DNA of 5,664 bases, from assembly GCA_025455945.1 (NCBI GenBank), contig JALOLN010000143.1, positions 1-5,664 on the forward strand, read 5' to 3'. This stretch comes from Actinomycetes bacterium (lineage in GTDB: Bacteria > Actinomycetota > Actinomycetes > Prado026). The translations under genes were made by a program, and so were the position numbers. The stretch's first letter is position 1. Each line of letters starts with the position of its first letter. Shown here piece after piece: positions 1-4,440 of this stretch. The notes below the pieces were generated by a model. That model saw nothing but the letters and a program-made list of their open reading frames with translations, ran no database searches and was not told the origin of the DNA.

Positions 1-71
1 AGGCTCCACAGGTCGTGGAAGCGCAGCAGCACCCACGACACCGCGTCGTACAGCGGGTTGAGCAGGCCCAC
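1..71 (-). CDS. yidC: Membrane protein insertase YidC/Oxa1, N-terminal fragment (runs off the window)
   Basis: Only the first 23 codons are present. They read VGLLNPLYDAVSWVLLRFHD followed by LWS, a short hydrophobic/amphipathic start like the first membrane segment of actinobacterial YidC proteins. YidC inserts and folds inner-membrane proteins, alone or with SecYEG. The GTG start at 71-69 is chosen because AGGAG (82-78 on the minus strand) sits 6 nt upstream and the yidD stop codon ends just 1 nt before it. The SD lies inside the end of yidD, so the two genes are probably co-translated. The identification rests mainly on position after rpmH-rnpA-yidD, since too little protein is visible to see the catalytic groove or the other membrane segments. 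Confidence 0.85.
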   Translation of the reverse strand, partial: MGLLNPLYDAVSWVLLRFHDLWS

Positions 72-72
72 G

Positions 73-423
73 TCAGGCTCCTGGGAGAAGGGTCGGGGAA
101 GCGGTCTCGGGGTGCGGGTGCGGATGCGGGTGGCCCGGCGTCACGCGGCTCCGCGGCGGGGGCACGTGGTCGACCCCGCCCGCCGCCCACGGATGGCACC
201 GGCCCAGCCGGCGCAGCGCCAGCCACCCGCCGCGCAGGACGCCGTGACCGCTCACCGCCTGGTAGGCGTACTGCGAGCACGACGGGTAGTACCGGCACGA
301 CGGGGGGGTCCAGGGCGAGATGACCCGCTGGTAGAAGCGGATGAGCAGCAGCAGGGGCAGCCGCGCCCAGCGGCGCAGCGGGGAGGGGGACGCCGCGGGG
401 ATCGGCTGGTCCGGGCCGGTCAC
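73..423 (-). CDS. yidD: Membrane protein insertion efficiency factor YidD
   Basis: The protein has 116 residues. Its core matches the YidD family (formerly DUF37): RFYQRVISPWTPPSCRYYPS at about 29-48, then CSQYAYQAV, GVLRGGWLALRRLGRCHPW and a GGVDHVP end at about 82-88. Three cysteines (about 43, 49 and 76) fall at the family's conserved places. Residues 16-30 form a basic, hydrophobic helix suited to lying on the membrane. YidD is thought to help YidC-dependent insertion of membrane proteins. The GTG start at 423-421 overlaps the rnpA stop as GTGA, and AGGGG (434-430) lies 6 nt upstream, which suggests translational coupling. YidD proteins usually end soon after the VDHVP region. Here about 28 extra residues follow, including a HPHPHPHP run at about 98-105. 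Confidence 0.96.
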   Translation of the reverse strand: MTGPDQPIPAASPSPLRRWARLPLLLLIRFYQRVISPWTPPSCRYYPSCSQYAYQAVSGHGVLRGGWLALRRLGRCHPWAAGGVDHVPPPRSRVTPGHPHPHPHPETASPTLLPGA

Positions 424-767
424 GCCGCACCCCTGGAGAGCACGCGGTCCAGTGCCCGGTCGAGGTCGGCCGCCAGCTCGGCGGAGGACGCCGTCGCGGC
501 GCGGGGCAGCGCTCGGACGACGAGCACACCGCCCGCAGGGAGCCGGTCGAGCCGGTCCCGGGCCACGCCGCGCAGCCGACGGGTCACCCGGTTGCGCACC
601 ACTGACCCTCCCACCGCCTTGCTCACGACGAAGCCGACCCGGGGCGGGCCGTCCGCCGGTTCCACGAGCAGGTGCACCACCAGGGTCGCGCTGCCGACGC
701 GACGACCACGCCGAGCCGCCGCGACGAAGTCGGCGCGACGGCGCAGCCGGTTGCGGGCCGCGAGCAC
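420..767 (-). CDS. rnpA: Ribonuclease P protein component (RnpA, C5 protein)
   Basis: This is the 115-residue protein subunit of RNase P. It binds the catalytic RNA and helps it remove the 5' leader of precursor tRNAs. The family pattern is clear: N-terminal RNRLRRRADF, the GFVVSK strand at about 45-50, and the RNR signature VRNRVTRRLR at about 57-66, which forms the basic RNA-binding helix. Length is normal for the family. The start is GTG at 767-765, 22 bp after the rpmH stop. An obvious SD is missing in that gap, so translation may depend on ribosomes leaving rpmH. The 3' end overlaps the yidD start by 4 bp. The RNase P RNA gene is not in this window. Confidence 0.97.
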   Translation of the reverse strand: MLAARNRLRRRADFVAAARRGRRVGSATLVVHLLVEPADGPPRVGFVVSKAVGGSVVRNRVTRRLRGVARDRLDRLPAGGVLVVRALPRAATASSAELAADLDRALDRVLSRGAA

Positions 768-789
768 GACCGCACGGCTCGCTGCGCCG

Positions 790-927
790 TCAGGCGGAGA
801 GCTGGGCGCGGCCCTTGCGGCGCCGGCCGGAGAGGATCGCGCGGCCCGCCCGGGTGCGCATGCGCAGCCGGAACCCGTGGGTCTTGGCCCGGCGCCGGTT
901 GTTCGGCTGGAAGGTGCGCTTGCTCAC
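790..927 (-). CDS. rpmH: 50S ribosomal protein L34
   Basis: The 45-residue, very basic protein begins (V)SKRTFQPNNRRRAKTHGFRL and continues through MRTRAGRAILSGRRRKGR, the standard L34 sequence. L34 is a small 23S rRNA-binding protein of the large subunit. The open frame extends 20 codons further upstream to 987, but L34 proteins begin at the (M/V)SKRT motif, so the GTG at 927-925 is the start. GGAG (938-935) sits 7 nt upstream of it and supports this choice. It is the first gene of the leftward rpmH-rnpA-yidD-yidC operon, a very conserved arrangement beside dnaA. Confidence 0.98.
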   Translation of the reverse strand: MSKRTFQPNNRRRAKTHGFRLRMRTRAGRAILSGRRRKGRAQLSA

Positions 928-1009
928 GACGGTGCTCCGGAGTGGTCGCTGGGTGGTCGAGACGGGGAAGCCGTGGGCACGCGGCAACGGCCGACGACGC
1001 GGTCTGCCT

Positions 1010-1039
1010 ACGGTACGTGCTGCGTCGAGGGGGGGTCAA
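1010..1039 (-). promoter_or_regulatory. Promoter of the rpmH-rnpA-yidD-yidC operon
   Basis: On the minus strand TTGACC (1039-1034) is followed after 18 nt by TACCGT (1015-1010). This is a close match to the actinobacterial housekeeping sigma pattern (TTGAC for -35, TAnnnT for -10). Transcription would begin near 1003, giving a leader of about 75 nt before rpmH. The promoter points away from dnaA. Transcription start mapping would settle it. Confidence 0.7.
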
Positions 1040-1072
1040 ACGCGGGACCGGCAGCGCGCACCGGCCGCGATT

Positions 1073-1087
1073 CCGGCGGCCCCGCCG
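1073..1087. repeat. 15-bp palindrome between the divergent promoters
   Basis: CCGGCGG and CCGCCGG flank a single central C. The arms are perfect 7-bp inverted repeats. In DNA this rich in G and C such palindromes arise easily by chance, so a role as an operator is only a possibility. Confidence 0.3.
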
Positions 1088-1181
1088 GCCGGCGCGTGCC
1101 GGGGAAACCCTCCATCCTGCTCGCTTCCGGGTCGGGTGTACCGTGCGACACGCCGCCGACCCCGTCACGGGACGTGCGGGG

Positions 1182-1190
1182 TGTGGACAT
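1182..1190 (-). promoter_or_regulatory. DnaA-box-like site beside the dnaA promoter
   Basis: The plus strand reads TGTGGACAT, whose complement ATGTCCACA differs at one position from the high-GC actinobacterial DnaA box TTGTCCACA. It ends 4 nt before the proposed -35 hexamer of dnaA. DnaA bound here could affect RNA polymerase, in line with the known autoregulation of dnaA in other bacteria. Binding itself is inferred. Confidence 0.6.
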
Positions 1191-1194
1191 CCGC

Positions 1195-1223
1195 TTGTCG
1201 CGGCCGCAGTGCGCTGTTAGCGT
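1195..1223 (+). promoter_or_regulatory. Candidate dnaA promoter with extended -10
   Basis: TTGTCG (1195-1200) and TAGCGT (1218-1223) are separated by exactly 17 nt. The three bases before the -10 are TGT, so there is also an extended -10 (TGn). The predicted transcription start is near 1230, leaving a leader of about 95 nt. A DnaA-box-like site lies just upstream and two more lie downstream in the leader, so the promoter is bracketed. A second TACCGT at 1139-1144 has no convincing -35 and is a weaker alternative. Confidence 0.6.
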
Positions 1224-1272
1224 CCCGCGCCACCCAAGCGGGCTGCACCCGTCCGGCAAGCCGTGCACAGCC

Positions 1273-1293
1273 TGTGGACGGCGATGTGGACGA
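1273..1293 (-). promoter_or_regulatory. Pair of DnaA-box-like sites in the dnaA leader
   Basis: TGTGGACGG (1273-1281) and TGTGGACGA (1285-1293) stand in the same orientation with a 3-bp gap. Each keeps the TGTGGAC core and differs from TGTGGACAA in the last one or two bases. They lie downstream of the proposed transcription start and 31 bp upstream of the dnaA start codon, so bound DnaA could block transcription or leader function. Confidence 0.5.
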
Positions 1294-1324
1294 ACCCAGC
1301 GCACGACCGAGGGGACCGACGCCA

Positions 1325-2869
1325 GTGGCCGACCAGGCACCTCCGGTGGCACCCGCTCCCGACCACTCCGAGGCGGCGCTGCCCGACGCCGCGCTCGTCG
1401 CGGTCTGGGCCCGCACCCTCGCCAGCCTGGGCGACGGGGCGCTGTCGCCGCAGCACCGCGCGTTCCTCCGGCTCACCCGGCCGATGGCGTCGGTCGGGGA
1501 CACGGTGCTCGTCGCCGCGCCCAACGACTTCGCCCGCGACGTCATCACCAACCGGCTGCGCTCGGTGCTGTCGGAGGCGTTCTCGCGCGAGCTCGGCCGC
1601 GACGTCCAGATCGCGGTGACCGTCGACCCGACGGCCACGGCCGCGCACGCACCCCTCGACGAGCTCACCGACGAGGTCGCGGACGGCACGTTCGCCGCCG
1701 ACCTCGACGCCGCGGCCATCCCGGCACCGGCCGGCCCGCCGCCCCCGGGGGCCGACCCGGCGGCTCGCCCGGACCCGTTCGAGCCCACCGCGCGCCCCGG
1801 GTCGGGCCAGCCCGCCGGTCGGCGGGACACCGAGCCGAGCCGGCTGAACCCGAAGTACACCTTCGACACCTTCGTCATCGGGTCGAGCAACCGGTTCGCG
1901 CACGCCGCCGCGGTCGCGGTCGCCGAGGCCCCCGCCAAGGCCTACAACCCGCTGTTCGTCTACGGGGAGTCCGGGCTGGGCAAGACCCACCTGCTGCACG
2001 CGATCGGGCACTACGCGCGCAACCTCTACAGCGGGGCGCGCGTGCGGTACGTGAGCTCGGAGGAGTTCACCAACGAATTCATCAACAGCATCCGCGACGA
2101 CAAGGCCGCCACGTTCCAGCGCCGCTACCGCGAGGTCGACGTGCTGCTCGTCGACGACGTGCAGTTCCTCCAGGGCAAGGTGCAGACGCAGGAGGAGTTC
2201 TTCCACACGTTCAACACCCTGCACAACGCCAACAAGCAGATCGTCATCACCTCGGACAAGCCGCCGAAGGCGCTCGACCAGTTCGAGGAGCGGATGCGCT
2301 CCCGGTTCGAGTGGGGCCTGATCACCGACGTGCAGCCCCCCGACCTGGAGACCCGGATCGCGATCCTGCGGAAGAAGGCCGCGCAGGAGCGGCTCTCCGC
2401 ACCGCCGGAGGTGCTCGAGTACATCGGCAGCAAGATCTCCACGAACATCCGCGAGCTCGAGGGTGCCCTCATCCGGGTGACGGCGTTCGCCAGCCTCAAC
2501 CGGCAGCCGGTGGACCTCGCCCTCGCCGAGGTCGTCCTCAAGGACCTCATCACCGACTCCACCGGGCCGGAGATCACCGCGGCGACGATCATGGCGCAGA
2601 CGGCCGCGTACTTCGGCCTGTCGATGGAGGACCTGTGCGGCGCGAGCCGCTCCCGGCTGCTGGTCAACGCCCGCCAGATCGCCATGTACCTGTGCCGTGA
2701 GCTCACCGACCTGTCCCTGCCCAAGATCGGCCAGCAGTTCGGCGGCCGTGACCACACGACGGTCATGCACGCCGACCGCAAGATCCGCCAGCTGATGGCC
2801 GAGCGGCGCAGCGTCTACAACCAGGTCACCGAGCTGACGAACCGGATCAAGTCGCAGACCCGGGCCTGA
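1325..2869 (+). CDS. dnaA: Chromosomal replication initiator protein DnaA
   Basis: This 514-residue AAA+ ATPase binds oriC, melts the origin and recruits helicase. Domain I is at about 20-100. A Pro/Ala/Asp-rich linker (domain II) follows at about 101-173. Domain III starts at LNPKYTFDTFVIG (174-186) and contains Walker A GESGLGKTH (214-222), Walker B LLVDDVQF (274-281), sensor 1 VITSD (307-311), the box VII arginine region ERMRSRFEWGL (322-332, Arg327 as likely arginine finger) and sensor 2 NIRELEGAL (374-382). Domain IV carries the DNA-binding signature FGGRDHTTVMHADRKI (472-487). The frame is open far upstream, but GTG at 1325 gives the expected VADQ start and has GAGGGG (1309-1314) 10 nt before it. 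An in-frame GTG at 1286 would add 13 residues and is less likely. All key residues are intact. Confidence 0.97.
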   Translation: MADQAPPVAPAPDHSEAALPDAALVAVWARTLASLGDGALSPQHRAFLRLTRPMASVGDTVLVAAPNDFARDVITNRLRSVLSEAFSRELGRDVQIAVTVDPTATAAHAPLDELTDEVADGTFAADLDAAAIPAPAGPPPPGADPAARPDPFEPTARPGSGQPAGRRDTEPSRLNPKYTFDTFVIGSSNRFAHAAAVAVAEAPAKAYNPLFVYGESGLGKTHLLHAIGHYARNLYSGARVRYVSSEEFTNEFINSIRDDKAATFQRRYREVDVLLVDDVQFLQGKVQTQEEFFHTFNTLHNANKQIVITSDKPPKALDQFEERMRSRFEWGLITDVQPPDLETRIAILRKKAAQERLSAPPEVLEYIGSKISTNIRELEGALIRVTAFASLNRQPVDLALAEVVLKDLITDSTGPEITAATIMAQTAAYFGLSMEDLCGASRSRLLVNARQIAMYLCRELTDLSLPKIGQQFGGRDHTTVMHADRKIRQLMAERRSVYNQVTELTNRIKSQTRA

Positions 2870-2916
2870 CCGGAACCTGCGTCACGGGCAGCGCCGGCGG
2901 TGCGGGAGATGACTCG

Positions 2917-2939
2917 GCGTCACGTCGCGCAGGTGACGC
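2917..2939. repeat. Perfect 7-bp inverted repeat downstream of dnaA
   Basis: GCGTCAC (2917-2923) and GTGACGC (2933-2939) flank a 9-nt loop. A further direct copy of GCGTCAC lies at 2879-2885. The hairpin starts 48 bp after the dnaA stop, so it could end dnaA transcription, but no T-run follows. It may instead be part of oriC or a protein site. The first two interpretations cannot be separated by sequence. Confidence 0.45.
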
Positions 2940-2970
2940 GGCCGGCGGCGTTCACGGTGCGTACACACCC

Positions 2971-2991
2971 TGGGGACAACCCTGTGGATCA
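2971..2991 (-). promoter_or_regulatory. Best DnaA box pair in oriC
   Basis: TGGGGACAA (2971-2979) and TGTGGATCA (2983-2991) are in the same orientation with a 3-bp gap. Each has a single mismatch to a consensus form (TGTGGACAA and TGTGGATAA). They are the strongest box candidates in the intergenic region and probably form an initiator binding core. Confidence 0.65.
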
Positions 2992-3000
2992 AGGGATGGT

Positions 3001-3009
3001 GGTGGACGG
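3001..3009 (-). promoter_or_regulatory. Weak DnaA-box-like site
   Basis: GGTGGACGG keeps the GTGGAC core with three mismatches to TGTGGACAA. It has the same orientation as the pair 9 bp to its left, which makes a low-affinity third site plausible. On sequence alone it would not be called. Confidence 0.3.
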
Positions 3010-3034
3010 ACGTGTGAGTCGGCTGTGCGCTTCC

Positions 3035-3054
3035 GGGGGACGGCGGGGGACGGC
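3035..3054 (+). repeat. Perfect tandem duplication of a 10-bp unit in oriC
   Basis: GGGGGACGGC occurs twice with no gap (3035-3044 and 3045-3054). The unit contains GGACGG, which also occurs at 3004-3009 and, inverted, at 3075-3080 and 3147-3152. It may be an origin iteron-like element or a simple slippage duplication. Confidence 0.6.
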
Positions 3055-3080
3055 GGCCCACCGTCACCAGCGGCCGTCCC
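3047..3080. repeat. 8-bp inverted repeat in oriC
   Basis: GGGACGGC (3047-3054) and GCCGTCCC (3073-3080) are exact inverted copies around an 18-nt loop. The left arm is part of the second tandem decamer. It could form a cruciform or hairpin, or be paired binding sites for an origin protein. Confidence 0.4.
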
Positions 3081-3145
3081 GGCCTCCCCAGGTCGTGCAC
3101 ACCCCCGGTGGACGCCGGCAGCACCCTGACCTGCGCGGTTGCCCG

Positions 3146-3154
3146 CCGTCCACA
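3146..3154 (+). promoter_or_regulatory. DnaA-box-like site, right half of oriC
   Basis: CCGTCCACA differs from TTGTCCACA only in the first two bases. It is identical to the complement of the site at 1273-1281 in the dnaA leader. It is oriented opposite to the 2971-2991 pair, so the two groups face each other across the tandem repeat. Confidence 0.5.
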
Positions 3155-3165
3155 GCATCCACCGC

Positions 3166-3211
3166 ACCTATGGATACGACGAGACGACAGATGCAGCAGA
3201 TCGAACGATCC
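3166..3211. other. Candidate duplex unwinding element
   Basis: By hand count 22 of 46 bases are A or T, against about a quarter in neighbouring DNA. The plus strand is purine-rich, with many A residues 2 to 3 bases apart, and the stretch lies next to DnaA-box-like sites on the dnaN side. This is the most easily melted part of the intergenic region, though it is not strongly AT-rich in absolute terms. Confidence 0.4.
3169..3177 (-). promoter_or_regulatory. DnaA-box-like site at the edge of the AT-richer stretch
   Basis: TATGGATAC differs from TGTGGATAA at two positions. It borders the lowest-GC part of the intergenic region, a place where a box could guide DnaA onto melting DNA. Binding is inferred. 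Confidence 0.4.
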
Positions 3212-3252
3212 CCAAGACCACGCGCTGCCACGCTGGGGAGCCCGGCACACCG

Positions 3253-3258
3253 TAGGGT
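3253..3258 (+). promoter_or_regulatory. Possible -10 element for dnaN
   Basis: TAGGGT fits the actinobacterial TAnnnT -10 pattern and lies 35 bp before the dnaN start. No good -35 hexamer is seen 16-19 nt upstream, so this is tentative. Confidence 0.3.
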
Positions 3259-3293
3259 GAGCAGCACACGACGAGCGACAGGTGGAGGGTCCG

Positions 3294-4424
3294 GTGCGGT
3301 TCCGCGTCGAGCGTGACGTCTTGGCCGAGGCGGTCGCGTGGACTGCTCGCAGCCTGCCGTCCCGTCCCCCCGTCCCGGTGCTGGCCGGGCTCCTCGTCGA
3401 GGCCGACAAGACGGGGCTGACCCTGTCCGGCTTCGACTACGAGGTGTCCGCCCAGGTCCGCGTCGATGCCCAGGTCGAGGAGCCCGGGCGCGCCCTGGTG
3501 TCGGGCCGGCTGCTGGCGGACATCTCCCGCAGCCTGCCCCCCCAGCCGGTGTCGGTGACGACGGAGGGCCCCAAGGTCCTCCTGGTGTGCGGCAGTGCCC
3601 GCTTCGCCCTGCTGACCCTGCCCGTCGACGAGTACCCGACCCTGCCGGAGCTGCCACACGTCACCGGCACGCTGCCCAGCGGGCTGCTGGCCACCGCCGT
3701 CGCCCAGGTGGCGGTCGCCGCCGGCCGTGACGACACCCTCCCGGTGCTCACCGGCATCCGCGTCGAGATCGAGGGCGACACCGTGACCCTGGCGGCCACC
3801 GACCGCTACCGGCTGGCGGTGCGCGAGCTGACCTGGCACCCCGAGCAGCCCGGGCTGTCCGCGGTCTCGCTGGTCCCCGCCCGGACCCTGGCGGACACGG
3901 CCAAGGCGCTCACCGGGATCGAGACCGTGTCGATCGCGCTGTCGACCGGCACGGCCGGTGAGGGGTTGATGGGCTTCGAGGGCCAGGGCCGGCGGACCAC
4001 CACCCGGCTGCTGGAGGGGGAGTTCCCCAAGTACCGTGCGCTGCTGCCGAGCGAGTCCAGTGCCGTGGCGACGGTCGACACGGCCGTGCTGGTGGAGGCG
4101 GTGAAGCGGGTGTCCCTCGTCGCCGAGCGCAACACCCCCGTGCGCCTGACGTTCGCGGCCGAGGAGCTGCAGCTCGACGCCGGCACGGGCGAGGAGGCGC
4201 AGGCCTCGGAGTCCCTGCCCTGCACGCTGGACGGCGAGCCACTGACGATCGCGTTCAACCCGCACTTCCTGCTCGACGGGCTGAGCGCGATCGACGCCGA
4301 GGTGACCCGGTTCTCGTTCACGGCCGCGACGAAGCCTGCGGTGATCACCGCAGGTGGCACCGGGGAGGCGGCGGGCCCGGCCCCGTACCGGTACCTGCTG
4401 ATGCCCGTGCGGCTCTCCGGCTGA
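3294..4424 (+). CDS. dnaN: DNA polymerase III subunit beta (sliding clamp)
   Basis: The 376-residue protein forms the dimeric ring that tethers polymerase III to DNA and docks other repair and replication proteins. The N-terminus reads (V)RFRVERDVLAEAVAWTARS, then LPSRPPVPVLAGL at 21-33. Three clamp domains follow, with ATDRYRLAVREL (168-179) and EGEFPKYR (241-248) of the client-binding cleft and the C-terminal YLLMPVRL (367-374). Length is normal. The frame opens at a GTG at 3282, but the start is set at GTG 3294 because the protein family begins at (M/V)(K/R)FRVERD and GGAGG (3284-3288) lies 5 nt upstream. It is the first gene to the right of oriC and is co-oriented with rightward replication. 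Confidence 0.98.
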   Translation: MRFRVERDVLAEAVAWTARSLPSRPPVPVLAGLLVEADKTGLTLSGFDYEVSAQVRVDAQVEEPGRALVSGRLLADISRSLPPQPVSVTTEGPKVLLVCGSARFALLTLPVDEYPTLPELPHVTGTLPSGLLATAVAQVAVAAGRDDTLPVLTGIRVEIEGDTVTLAATDRYRLAVRELTWHPEQPGLSAVSLVPARTLADTAKALTGIETVSIALSTGTAGEGLMGFEGQGRRTTTRLLEGEFPKYRALLPSESSAVATVDTAVLVEAVKRVSLVAERNTPVRLTFAAEELQLDAGTGEEAQASESLPCTLDGEPLTIAFNPHFLLDGLSAIDAEVTRFSFTAATKPAVITAGGTGEAAGPAPYRYLLMPVRLSG

Positions 4425-4440
4425 CCCGGTCGACCGCCGC

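Larger units (their letters stand above)
928..1324. other. rpmH-dnaA divergent intergenic control region
   Basis: These 397 bp between the two divergent start codons hold no convincing gene, because frames that cross the region lack family resemblance here. From left to right it contains the rpmH leader of roughly 75 nt, the rpmH promoter, a GC-rich stretch with a 15-bp palindrome (1073-1087), an 11-bp palindrome (1161-1171), a DnaA-box-like site, the best dnaA promoter candidate and a dnaA leader of roughly 95 nt with two further box-like sites. In the leader, CCGTCC (1249-1254) and GGACGG (1276-1281) could pair, which would place one box-like site in a stem. Confidence 0.8.
2870..3293. other. 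oriC: Origin of chromosome replication (oriC), dnaA-dnaN intergenic region
   Basis: This 424-bp non-coding gap between dnaA and dnaN is the standard actinobacterial oriC position. It holds clustered DnaA-box-like sites (best at 2971-2991, others at 3146-3177), a GCGTCAC repeat family near the dnaA end, a tandem 10-bp repeat at 3035-3054 with an inverted partner at 3073-3080, and a stretch about 48% AT (3166-3211) in surroundings of roughly 27% AT. Boxes are few and degenerate compared with the many boxes of Streptomyces oriC. Function is inferred from context, and the exact minimal origin cannot be read from sequence alone. Confidence 0.88.

Noticed and set aside
1139..1144. TACCGT as an alternative dnaA -10 element
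   Set aside because: No acceptable -35 lies 16-19 nt upstream. The 1195-1223 promoter fits much better.
58..2700. An 880-codon open frame on the plus strand across the rpmH operon and dnaA
   Set aside because: It is antisense to yidD, rnpA and rpmH and out of frame with dnaA. The product is Arg/Pro/Ala-rich with no family resemblance, as expected for shadow frames in very GC-rich DNA.
1217..2770. A 517-codon open frame on the minus strand opposite dnaA
   Set aside because: It mirrors dnaA codons, is low in complexity and shows no domain. It also runs into the dnaA promoter region.
2882..3409. Open frames within the dnaA-dnaN gap (minus strand 2882-3409 and plus strand 2900-3316)
   Set aside because: They overlap oriC elements, have no convincing SD or family pattern and match the position of a non-coding origin.
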